44,394 nucleotides of DNA, from assembly GCA_017428035.1 (NCBI GenBank), contig JAFRRR010000093.1:1-44394 (forward strand), read 5' to 3'. This DNA comes from Bacteroidales bacterium. Lineage in GTDB: Bacteria > Bacteroidota > Bacteroidia > Bacteroidales > UBA932. This document shows, piece after piece, positions 26,817 to 35,099 of the stretch (positions within the stretch are counted from its first letter, which is position 1; each line of letters starts with the position of its first letter). The notes beneath the pieces are model-generated. The model did no database searches, was not told where the DNA came from, and saw only the letters and a program-made list of their open reading frames with translations. The translations under genes were made by a program, and so were the position numbers.

Positions 26817-28930
26817 TACCCGACTCCATAAAAAAGATCTGCGCCGACTACAGTGAAGATGACTCGGTCAAGGTTGTAGAAGCCTACAACCTGGCTGCCC
26901 AGGCACTTAAGGGCCGCATCCGCAGCAATAACCATCCATTTCTGGAGCACGTTATCGGGGTTGCGCACATAGTGTCGGTAGAGATAGGGTTGGATGCCCA
27001 GAGCACCGCCGCGGTATTCCTGCACGAAGCCAGCCGCGACAATCCGGCGCTTCTGGAATCGTACACGGCCAGTGACACGGCGCTTGCACTGGCTGCCGGG
27101 CTCAACAAGATATCGCAGATCAAGCCCCGCGACACAATGCTGGAGGCCGACCGCTATCGCAAGTTAATTGCAAGCTATTCCACCGACCCGCGGGTATTCA
27201 TCATCAAGTTGGCCGACCGTCTGGAGGTTATGCGCACCCTGCACATATTCCCCAAGGCGGACCAGGCGCGCAAGAATGCCGAGACAATGCTGCTCTACAT
27301 TCCGCTGGCGCATCAGGCGGGTCTTTATAACATAAAAAGCGAGCTGGAAGACCTTTGGCTGCGCTATGCCAATCCCGAGAGCTGGCGCGCCATTACCAAT
27401 TACCTCAAAGCCACGGCAGAAGACAGAAACGCCCTGGTGGAGTCGTTTATAAAGCCACTGGAGGCCACAATATCGGCCAGAGGCATCAAATATCATCTGA
27501 AGGCCCGTACCAAAAGCGCCTATTCAATCTGGAAAAAGATGCAGGTGCAGAACATCCCTATTGGCGAGGTGTACGACGTGTTCGCCATCCGCTTTATTGT
27601 GGATGTCCCGCCCGAGAAGGAAATATCCACCTGCTGGGATGTTTTTGCCCTTGTGACCGAGAATTATCCCCAGGACGAGCGCCGGCTGCGCCAGTGGCTG
27701 GACCGGCCCAAGCCCAACGGCTACCAGTCGCTGCACTGCACTGTGAATGTAGGCGGGCAGTGGGTTGAGGTTCAGATCCGTTCTGAGAGGATGGACTATG
27801 AGGCCGAGTTGGGCGGCGCGGCCCACTGGAGCTACAAAGGCGTCAAGCGCGATGCCGTGATAGGAGAGTGGCTGCAAACGGTCCGCAGCCTTATGGAGAG
27901 CCCCGACCACGCAACCTATCAGGATGCGGCAGAGAATCTGCTTGAGCAGGATGTGTTTGTTTTTACTCCAGACGGAGAGTTGCGTCAGCTGAAGGCGGGC
28001 AGTTGCGTGCTGGACTTTGCCTTCGATATCCATTCAAACCTTGGCCTCAGGTGCACCGGAGGCCGTATTAACGGCAAGATGGTCTCTATAAGGGAGCCCT
28101 TGAAAACCGGTGACCAGGTGGAGATTCTGACCTCCAAGAACCAGAAGCCCAACGAGGACTGGCTCAATTTTGTGGTCACGAGCAAGGCCCGCACCAAGAT
28201 CAAGCAAAAGCTTAAGGAGCGCGAGAATGCCCTGGCTAAAGCGGGCAAGGATATACTGGACCGCAGGCTAAAGAATTGGAAGATGACAATGGCGGACGAG
28301 CAGCTCACCGCCCTCATCAAGAAATATAAATTCCGCACTGCCAACGAGCTCTTCGGCGCCATCGGCGAAGAGAAGATTGATATGGCGGAGATCAAGGCCG
28401 AACTGCTTAAAGAGGCCCCGGCCCCGGCAGTGAGTGACGACCGTCCGGTATATGTCAACCGGCGCGAAAGCGGCAAGGATTATCTGGAGATTGGCGGCAA
28501 CAGATCCCTGAGCGGGGTGGAGTACAAGATGGCCAAGTGTTGCAATCCGGTATACGGCGACGACGTGTTCGGCTTTGTAACCATAAACGAAGGCATCAAG
28601 ATACACCGTCTCTCGTGCCCCAACGCCGCCCGCCTGATAGAGAATTATCCCCACAGGGTGCAGAAAGTGCGCTGGAAAAAGGATGCCGGCACCAGCAGCA
28701 GCCAGGTGGCGCTTAAAATCATAATAGACGAAGAGAGCGCCGTGAACGATGTCCTTACGGTGATAAGCTCTTATCACGCACTGGTCCGCAAACTTCTCAC
28801 CGGCAGCCGCAACAAGCGTGGCGAAATTGAAATAGATGCCACTATATTTGTGAGCAGCAATCTTATGCTGGACAAGATTCTGGCCGGGTTGCGCAAACTT
28901 AAAAACGTACGTCAGGTAGCAAGGCAGTAG
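26813..28930 (+). CDS. relA: RelA/SpoT-family (p)ppGpp synthetase with degenerate hydrolase motif
   Basis: The 705-residue long-form Rsh protein makes the alarmone (p)ppGpp on amino acid starvation. Domains in order: HD (about 20-170), synthetase (about 215-340), TGS (about 380-445), helical/zinc-finger-like region with NKCC-type CC (AKCCNP) and a C-terminal ACT domain (about 630-705). The synthetase motifs YDVFAIRFIVD, KPNGYQSLH and EVQIR are intact. The hydrolase HDxxED motif reads HEASRD (H71, E72, R75, D76), and the LADRLHNMRTL motif reads LADRLEVMRTL (E138, V139). I infer a synthetase-only RelA-type enzyme; a second Rsh with hydrolase should exist elsewhere. It overlaps uvrB by 4 bp and abuts uvrA. 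Confidence 0.93.
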   Translation: MIPDSIKKICADYSEDDSVKVVEAYNLAAQALKGRIRSNNHPFLEHVIGVAHIVSVEIGLDAQSTAAVFLHEASRDNPALLESYTASDTALALAAGLNKISQIKPRDTMLEADRYRKLIASYSTDPRVFIIKLADRLEVMRTLHIFPKADQARKNAETMLLYIPLAHQAGLYNIKSELEDLWLRYANPESWRAITNYLKATAEDRNALVESFIKPLEATISARGIKYHLKARTKSAYSIWKKMQVQNIPIGEVYDVFAIRFIVDVPPEKEISTCWDVFALVTENYPQDERRLRQWLDRPKPNGYQSLHCTVNVGGQWVEVQIRSERMDYEAELGGAAHWSYKGVKRDAVIGEWLQTVRSLMESPDHATYQDAAENLLEQDVFVFTPDGELRQLKAGSCVLDFAFDIHSNLGLRCTGGRINGKMVSIREPLKTGDQVEILTSKNQKPNEDWLNFVVTSKARTKIKQKLKERENALAKAGKDILDRRLKNWKMTMADEQLTALIKKYKFRTANELFGAIGEEKIDMAEIKAELLKEAPAPAVSDDRPVYVNRRESGKDYLEIGGNRSLSGVEYKMAKCCNPVYGDDVFGFVTINEGIKIHRLSCPNAARLIENYPHRVQKVRWKKDAGTSSSQVALKIIIDEESAVNDVLTVISSYHALVRKLLTGSRNKRGEIEIDATIFVSSNLMLDKILAGLRKLKNVRQVARQ

Positions 28931-31717
28931 ATGGAGCATTCCGACAATATATTCATCAAGGGGGCGAGGTGCAACAACCTTAAGAACATTGACGTAGAGA
29001 TTCCCCGCGGCAAGTTTACGGTGATTACCGGCATCTCCGGCAGCGGCAAGAGTTCGCTGGCGTTTGATACCCTGTATGCCGAGGGGCACCGCCGTTTTGC
29101 CGAGAGCCTCTCTTCTTTTGCCCGGCAGTTCCTGGGCCGTGTGCCAAAGCCGGCAGTGGACTATATCACCGGCATTCCTCCGGCAATCGCCGTGGAGCAG
29201 AAAATCAATACTACCAACAGCCGCTCTACGATTGCTACCACAACCGAGATTTATAACTATCTGAAGCTGCTCTTTGCAAAGATAGGCCGCACCTATTCTC
29301 CCGTCACCGGGCGCGAGGTGGTGTGTGACTCGGAGAAGAGTGTGCTGGACTATATGCTGACTCTTCCCAAGGGCGAATATGCCTTGATTGCGGCGGCAGT
29401 CCAGGTAGACGAAGCCAATGCAACAGAGTTGTTTCTTGCGCTGAAAGAAGAGGGTTTTACCCGTATGGTCAGCACTTCCACTGGAGATGTTTTCAAGATT
29501 GACGACATACTCTCGCACAAGGCCGACCCCGGAGATACGGCATCGCTTGCACTGCTGGTTGACCGGGTCAAGATAAGTGATTCCAGCGATGATGATTTCA
29601 CCGCCCGCAGCCTGGATTCCCTGAAGACGGCCTTTACCCGAGGAGGCGGCCATATCTGGTGCGGCATTCCGCCCGAGTTGCGTCATTTCTCCAATCTTTT
29701 CGAGGCGGACGGCATCAGCTTTGACCGTCCCGACGAGAATCTGTTCAGTTACAACAGCCCGCTGGGAGCCTGTCCGGTTTGCGGCGGCTTTGGCAAGATT
29801 GTGGGCATTGACGAGAATCTGGTGATTCCCAACCCGACCCTGAGCGTTTATGACGGTGCAGTGGCTTGCTGGCGCGGCGAGATGATGAATTATTTCAAGG
29901 AAGAGCTGGTGCAGAATGCCTACAAGTTCGATTTCCCTGTTTTCAAACCATATAACGAGCTAAGCAAGGCAGAGAAGGATCTGCTCTGGAAAGGAAATGA
30001 ATATTTCACCGGCATCGACGGCTTTTTTGCCTGGGTAGAGAAGAACCGCTACAAGATACAGTTTAAATATATGCTTAGCCGCTATAGCGGCAAGACTACC
30101 TGCCGCGAGTGCGGAGGCAGCAGGCTGCGCAAGGAGGCTTTGTATGTGAAAATAGGCGGGCGCGATATTGCAGAGCTTATGGCGATGCAGATAGATGCGC
30201 TGGTGGATTTCTTTGACAATCTTAAGCTGGAGCCTTACGAAGAAGAACTGGCCCATATGCCGCTTGTAGAAATCCGCCAGAGGCTGCAGTATATTGTGGA
30301 TGTCGGACTGGGCTATCTTACTTTGGACCGAGCTTCCAACACTCTCTCCGGCGGCGAGAGCCAGCGCATCAATCTGGTCAAGGTTATCGGTAACAATCTG
30401 GTGGGATCGATGTATGTCCTGGACGAGCCGTCCGTTGGGCTACACAGCCGTGATACCCAGAGACTTATAGCGGTGCTTAAGAAACTTCGCGACCTGGGCA
30501 ACACCGTGGTAGTTGTAGAGCACGACCGCGAGATAATCACCGCCGCCGACTATGTGATAGACATCGGTCCCAGAGCCGGTCTGTTTGGCGGTGAGGTGGT
30601 TTACCAGGGGCCGCTTATGCCCAAGGTAGACTGGGACACCAACAAGTCTCTCACGCTGGAATATCTGGCAGGACGCCGCAAAGGATATATGCCTGAAAAG
30701 AAGCATCAACCCAAGTATGAGATAGTGGTGGAGGGTGCAGGCGCCAATAACCTGAAAAACATTGATGTCCATTTCCCGCTCCGCTGCCTGGTGGCCGTGA
30801 CGGGCGTATCCGGCAGCGGCAAGAGTTCGCTTGTGGGGGATATTCTGTATCCCGCGTTGTATCGTCACATTAATCAGCTGGGCAATGCGCCGGGAGCTTT
30901 CAAGGGCCTAAGCGGAGACTTGAACAAGATATCCCAGATAGAATATGTGGACCAGAATCCGATAGGGAAGAGCAGCCGATCCAATCCGGTGACTTACACC
31001 AAAGTCTACGACGATATCCGCAAGCTTTTCTCCGAGCAGCCTTACGCCAAGATGAACGGCTACGGCCATTCGCACTTCTCTTTCAATATCGACGGAGGGC
31101 GGTGTCCCGAATGTCAGGGAGAAGGTGTAATTAGGGTAGAGATGCAGTTTATGGCCGATGTCACTATGGTTTGCCCTTCGTGCGGCGGGAAGCGCTTCCT
31201 GCCCGATATCCTGGAGGTGAAATATCACGGCAAGAGCATCAGCGACGTGCTGGATATGAGTGTCCGCGAGGCGGTTGAGTTCTTCGGGAGCAAAGACGAC
31301 GCCGGGGCAAAGCGCATTGCAGATCGTCTCCAGCCGCTTATGGATGTCGGTCTGGCCTATCTCAAGCTGGGGCAGAGCAGCAGCACCCTCTCGGGCGGTG
31401 AGAGCCAGCGCATCAAACTGGCATCGTTCCTGGGAAAGGACAACACCACCGGGCCCATTCTCTTCATTTTTGACGAGCCCACCACCGGCCTTCATTTCTA
31501 CGATATCGAAAAGCTGCTGCGCTCTTTCGACGCCCTGATAGCCAAGGGTCATTCCATCATAGTTGTGGAGCACAATCTGGACATCATCCGCGCCGCCGAC
31601 CACATCATCGAGCTCGGCCCTGACGCCGGCGACCGTGGCGGCCAACTCATCTTCCAGGGCACCCCCGAAGAACTCCTGAAACAAAATACCCCCACAGCCA
31701 TAGCGCTGCAGGGGTAG
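28931..31717 (+). CDS. uvrA: UvrABC excision nuclease subunit A
   Basis: UvrA is the dimeric ABC ATPase that first recognises bulky DNA damage and loads UvrB. The 928 residues contain Walker A GISGSGKSS (34-42) and GVSGSGKSS (625-633), two LSGGESQRI signatures, two DEP Walker B boxes (LDEPSVGLH and FDEPTTGLH), and zinc-binding CxxC pairs including CRECGG and CPECQG...CPSCGG. The length is normal and nothing is missing. It begins directly after the relA stop, with no gap, so translation is probably coupled. It ends the uvrB-relA-uvrA operon and converges with the ilv operon across a 304-bp gap that holds a palindromic element and a terminator. Confidence 0.97.
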   Translation: MEHSDNIFIKGARCNNLKNIDVEIPRGKFTVITGISGSGKSSLAFDTLYAEGHRRFAESLSSFARQFLGRVPKPAVDYITGIPPAIAVEQKINTTNSRSTIATTTEIYNYLKLLFAKIGRTYSPVTGREVVCDSEKSVLDYMLTLPKGEYALIAAAVQVDEANATELFLALKEEGFTRMVSTSTGDVFKIDDILSHKADPGDTASLALLVDRVKISDSSDDDFTARSLDSLKTAFTRGGGHIWCGIPPELRHFSNLFEADGISFDRPDENLFSYNSPLGACPVCGGFGKIVGIDENLVIPNPTLSVYDGAVACWRGEMMNYFKEELVQNAYKFDFPVFKPYNELSKAEKDLLWKGNEYFTGIDGFFAWVEKNRYKIQFKYMLSRYSGKTTCRECGGSRLRKEALYVKIGGRDIAELMAMQIDALVDFFDNLKLEPYEEELAHMPLVEIRQRLQYIVDVGLGYLTLDRASNTLSGGESQRINLVKVIGNNLVGSMYVLDEPSVGLHSRDTQRLIAVLKKLRDLGNTVVVVEHDREIITAADYVIDIGPRAGLFGGEVVYQGPLMPKVDWDTNKSLTLEYLAGRRKGYMPEKKHQPKYEIVVEGAGANNLKNIDVHFPLRCLVAVTGVSGSGKSSLVGDILYPALYRHINQLGNAPGAFKGLSGDLNKISQIEYVDQNPIGKSSRSNPVTYTKVYDDIRKLFSEQPYAKMNGYGHSHFSFNIDGGRCPECQGEGVIRVEMQFMADVTMVCPSCGGKRFLPDILEVKYHGKSISDVLDMSVREAVEFFGSKDDAGAKRIADRLQPLMDVGLAYLKLGQSSSTLSGGESQRIKLASFLGKDNTTGPILFIFDEPTTGLHFYDIEKLLRSFDALIAKGHSIIVVEHNLDIIRAADHIIELGPDAGDRGGQLIFQGTPEELLKQNTPTAIALQG

Positions 31718-31733
31718 TAGCTGTATCATTCAT

Positions 31734-31913
31734 CAGCCCTTCGCAATAGGCGAAGTCGGCTGAATGCTTCACGGCAATATATCACCCCGCTTTGTGATGC
31801 TTTGATATAAGGCCGAACAAAGAAGGGGAAATGGGGGGGGCGCCGGAACGAAGTGTTTGCAGAGCAAACTGCGATTGCCTGAAGCATTGCAGCCACGAGC
31901 CAGCGAAGGGCTG
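31734..31913. repeat. Nested palindromic element, diverged third member
   Basis: The 304-bp uvrA-ilvC gap (31718-32021) contains this element and a terminator. Outer arms CAGCCCTTCGC (31734-31744) and GCGAAGGGCTG (31903-31913) are perfect. Inner arms at 31760-31777 (CTGAATGCTTCACGGCAA) and 31875-31892 (TTGCCTGAAGCATTGCAG) pair almost fully. Further hairpins sit inside (GTTTGC/GCAAAC at 31855-31869), as does a run of eight G (31833-31840). The end GCCAGCGAAGGGC and the GCCCTTCGC start match copy 1 at 21.5 kb; the interior differs. Confidence 0.75.
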
Positions 31914-31945
31914 GAGGATAAAACGTTGTAATACAGCAATATATA

Positions 31946-31981
31946 CAAAATCACTCCCATCTTATTGTGGGAGTGATTTCT
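31946..31981. terminator. Bidirectional terminator between uvrA and ilvC
   Basis: Perfect 10-bp arms ATCACTCCCA (31950-31959) and TGGGAGTGAT (31968-31977) with an 8-nt loop. A-rich sequence on the left gives a T tract for the leftward ilv transcript, and TTTCTT follows on the right for the uvr transcript. Confidence 0.8.
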
Positions 31982-32021
31982 TGTAACTCGCTATGTATTA
32001 GCGAGGTATGCTCCAGTGGAA

Positions 32022-33071
32022 TTATTTGGCGTTCTCGGGACGGAGGGCGCGGACGGCTTTGCCGGCCTGCCACATCTCGCTCTCGCGCATTTCCTTAAGC
32101 TCTGCCTCAAGACCTTCGCGGTAGCCGGGCTTGCTGTTGGAGTCGATGCTGATCTGGGCCTCGTTGCCGCTTGCCACGCTGTTGTAAAGGTCTTCAAACA
32201 CGGGCTTGGTGGCGTCGCGGAATTTCTTCCACCAGTCCAGAGCACCGCGCTGTGCGGTGGTGGAGCAGTTGGCGTACATCCAGTCCATACCATTTTCGCC
32301 GACCAGCGGCAGCAGACTCTGGGACAGCTCCTCTACAGTCTCGTTGAAGGCCTCGCTAGGGGTGTGTCCGTGGGCGCGGAGGGTGTCGTACTGAGCTGCG
32401 AAGATACCCTGGATGGCGCCCATCAGAGTACCGCGCTCGCCGGTGAGGTCAGAATAGGTCTCGCGCTTGAAGGTGGTCTCGAACAGATAGCCGCTGCCAA
32501 TGCCCACGCCCAGTGCAATTGCACGGTCATAGGCTTTGCCGGTAGCGTCCTGGCCAATCGCATAGGAAGAGTTGATGCCGCGGCCCTGGAGGAAGAGACG
32601 GCGCAGCGAGGTGCCGCTGCCCTTGGGAGCAACCAGAACTACATCAACGTCTGCGGGCGGAACGATGCCGGTGCGCTCGCTATAGGTGATGGCGAAGCCG
32701 TGGGAGAAATAGAGGCATTTGCCTGCGGTGAGATGCTTCTTGACGATGGGCCAGGCTGCAATCTGACCTGCGTCGCTGAGCAGGAACTCAATCACGGTTG
32801 CCTTCTGGCAAGCCTCTTCTATCTCAAACAGAGTCTCGCCGGGAACCCATCCGTCTGCGATGGCCTTGTCCCAGCTCTTGGAGCCTTTGCGCTGGCCTAC
32901 TATTACGTTGAAACCGTTGTCACGCAGGTTCAGTGACTGGCCGGGGCCCTGTACGCCATAGCCCAAAACTGCTATTGTCTCGTTTGCCAATACGGCCTTT
33001 GCTTTCTCGAGCGGGAATTCGGCGCGGGTCACAACCTGTTCCTCGACACCGCCAAAATTGATTTTTGCCAT
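32022..33071 (-). CDS. ilvC: Ketol-acid reductoisomerase
   Basis: IlvC converts acetolactate or acetohydroxybutyrate into the dihydroxy acid with NADPH, the second common step of valine, leucine and isoleucine synthesis. The 349-residue protein has the Rossmann motif GYGVQGPGQSLNLRDNG near residue 37, the KGSGTSLRR region, and metal-binding acidic residues in the C-terminal knotted domain (SDLTGERGTLMGAIQ; ETVEELSQ). The length fits the Bacteroidota class, slightly longer than the common 330-residue form. It is last in the leftward ilvD-ilvB-ilvN-ilvC operon, 5 bp after ilvN, and is followed by a bidirectional terminator. Confidence 0.96.
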   Translation of the reverse strand: MAKINFGGVEEQVVTRAEFPLEKAKAVLANETIAVLGYGVQGPGQSLNLRDNGFNVIVGQRKGSKSWDKAIADGWVPGETLFEIEEACQKATVIEFLLSDAGQIAAWPIVKKHLTAGKCLYFSHGFAITYSERTGIVPPADVDVVLVAPKGSGTSLRRLFLQGRGINSSYAIGQDATGKAYDRAIALGVGIGSGYLFETTFKRETYSDLTGERGTLMGAIQGIFAAQYDTLRAHGHTPSEAFNETVEELSQSLLPLVGENGMDWMYANCSTTAQRGALDWWKKFRDATKPVFEDLYNSVASGNEAQISIDSNSKPGYREGLEAELKEMRESEMWQAGKAVRALRPENAK

Positions 33072-33076
33072 TGTGT

Positions 33077-33343
33077 TTATTTTTTAGGATTAAATGCTTT
33101 GGTATAATAGATTTCAGAAATATCCACGAAATTGTTTGCCTGATTCATAATGCGCTTCATTATGAACTCATCGGGGCAGAGGCAGATCAGATTAATGACT
33201 GCCATATTATTTTCGGTAGCGGTAAAAGTCACGGTGAGCACCGGCAGATTCTTCACAATAAAAAGCGAAGTAATGCGGTTCAGGATGTCCAGACGGTTGC
33301 GCACCATTGCATCCACTACATATTTGTCCATTTGCTGTTCCAT
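33077..33343 (-). CDS. ilvN: Acetolactate synthase small (regulatory) subunit, short ACT form
   Basis: The small subunit activates acetolactate synthase and makes it sensitive to valine. This 88-residue protein is essentially one ACT domain (VRNRLDILNRITSLFIVKN at the start, then a VTFTATENNMAVINLI strand) and lacks the C-terminal domain of the longer IlvN/IlvH. It lies directly between ilvB and ilvC, which fixes its role. The start is ambiguous: GTG at 33349 would begin the protein two residues earlier, whereas ATG at 33343 gives MEQQMDKYVV; I prefer the ATG. The GTG lies one base after the ilvB stop, so coupling is likely either way. Confidence 0.85.
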   Translation of the reverse strand: MEQQMDKYVVDAMVRNRLDILNRITSLFIVKNLPVLTVTFTATENNMAVINLICLCPDEFIMKRIMNQANNFVDISEIYYTKAFNPKK

Positions 33344-33349
33344 TGTCAC

Positions 33350-35092
33350 TTACTTGATTCTGATATCGTCCAGGCTCTTGCCGCCGGGTATCATAGGGAA
33401 AACGTTGGATTCGGCGTCCACATATGCATCCAGCATAAAGGGACCCTTGCTGGCCGCCATTTCTTCTACGGCATTCTCTATGTCGGCAGGAGAAGAGCAG
33501 CAGCGGTATTTGATTTTATATGCCTTGCAGATGAGCTCGAAATCGGGATTCACCAGTCGTGTCTGTGAGAAACGCTTGTCGTAGAACAGATCCTGCCACT
33601 GGCGCACCATACCAAGGAAGGAGTTGTTCAGCAGCACAATCTTGATGTCGATGCCGGCCTGGAGTATCGTGCCTAGCTCTTCCATAGTCATCTGGAAGCC
33701 GCCGTCGCCGCAGATAAGCACCACCTGGGCGTCGGGCTTCCCACATTTTGCACCAATTGCCGCCGGAAGGCCAAAGCCCATCGTGCCCAGGCCGCCGCTG
33801 GTGATCCAGCCCGACTTGCGGGTCAGTTTCAGGTAGCGTGCGGCGAACATCTGGTTCTGGCCCACGTCGGTGACCAGCACCACATTCTCTCCGAATTCGG
33901 TGTTCTTGCGCTCTGAGACGCGCTCTATATAGTGGTCGTTGATGGCGTTTACCACCTGCGCCATATTCAGCGAGACGCTGTTCAGCTTGGGGATGATGAC
34001 CTTCTCGCGCTCGAAGGCATACTGGTCGTAGCCGTAGCGGCGCCAATTCTCGCGATCTTTGAACACCAGGTTGGGGTAGATGCGCTCCAGCACCTCCTTG
34101 GCGTCGCCGTGAATCTTGACATCCACCGTGACGTTCTTGTTGAACTCCGTCTTGTCTATGTCTATATGGATGATTTTGGCCTTGGGGGCATACTTGGAGA
34201 CCCGGCCGGTCACACGGTCGGAGAATCGCATACCCACCGCCAGTATCACGTCGGCCTCCTGGGTCATCTTGTTGGCCGGGATGTTGCCGTGCATACCCAC
34301 CATACCTATGTAGTAATGGTCGTGGAAATTCATTGCGCTGCGGCCCAGCAGGGTGCAGGCAACGGGGATACAGGCCTTGTTGGCACATTTGGCCAGAATG
34401 TTCTCTGCGCCGGAGATTATGACTCCCTGGCCAGCGATGATGAGCGGTTTCTCGGCATTGTTAAGCAGCTCTATGGCCTTCTCTATGCGCTTTGAGATTT
34501 TCGCACTCTCGTCGGGACGAACCACCTGCACCATCTGGCTCAGTGCGTATTCTTTATCGTAGATATAGTTGCACATCTCCGTCTGGGCATTCTTGGTCAG
34601 GCTTATGAGCACCGGCCCCGGACGGTCGCTGCGGGCGATATGAAATGCCTGCGGCACTACGACCGCGATTTCGCTGGCTTTGGTTATCTGATAGTTCCAC
34701 TTGGTGATGGGGGTGGTGATGCCCAGCATATCGGCCTCCTGGAAAAAGTTGGTGCCCAGCTTGTCGGCATCCACCTGCGCGGTGATGCACACGATGGGTG
34801 TGGAGTCCATCATAGCGTCTGCGATGCCGGTCACGAAATTGGTGGCGCCGGGGCCGCTGGTGGCCAGGCACACGCCTACCTTACCGGAGGCGCGGGCATA
34901 ACCTTCTGCGGCGTGGACCGCACCCTGCTCGTGGCGCACCAGAACGTGGTTCAGGCGGTCGCGATAGTCGTAGAGACGGTCATAAATGGGAATGATGGAA
35001 CCGCCGGGATATCCGAATACGGTTTCGATACCCTCTGCCAAGATGCTTTCTATAAGGGCGTCAGCGCCCGATATGTGTTTTGCTTTCTGCAT
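33350..35092 (-). CDS. ilvB: Acetolactate synthase large (catalytic) subunit
   Basis: IlvB uses thiamine diphosphate, FAD and Mg to condense pyruvate with pyruvate or 2-oxobutyrate, the first committed step of branched-chain amino acid synthesis. The 580-residue protein has the catalytic Glu55 in RHEQGAVHAAEGYARA, the SGPGATN segment, an FAD-binding middle domain and the ThDP motif starting GDGGFQMT and ending LLNN. Everything expected is present. It starts 7 bp after the ilvD stop and ends next to ilvN. Control by the leader element upstream of ilvD is inferred for the whole operon. Confidence 0.97.
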   Translation of the reverse strand: MQKAKHISGADALIESILAEGIETVFGYPGGSIIPIYDRLYDYRDRLNHVLVRHEQGAVHAAEGYARASGKVGVCLATSGPGATNFVTGIADAMMDSTPIVCITAQVDADKLGTNFFQEADMLGITTPITKWNYQITKASEIAVVVPQAFHIARSDRPGPVLISLTKNAQTEMCNYIYDKEYALSQMVQVVRPDESAKISKRIEKAIELLNNAEKPLIIAGQGVIISGAENILAKCANKACIPVACTLLGRSAMNFHDHYYIGMVGMHGNIPANKMTQEADVILAVGMRFSDRVTGRVSKYAPKAKIIHIDIDKTEFNKNVTVDVKIHGDAKEVLERIYPNLVFKDRENWRRYGYDQYAFEREKVIIPKLNSVSLNMAQVVNAINDHYIERVSERKNTEFGENVVLVTDVGQNQMFAARYLKLTRKSGWITSGGLGTMGFGLPAAIGAKCGKPDAQVVLICGDGGFQMTMEELGTILQAGIDIKIVLLNNSFLGMVRQWQDLFYDKRFSQTRLVNPDFELICKAYKIKYRCCSSPADIENAVEEMAASKGPFMLDAYVDAESNVFPMIPGGKSLDDIRIK

Positions 35093-35099
35093 TGAAGTC

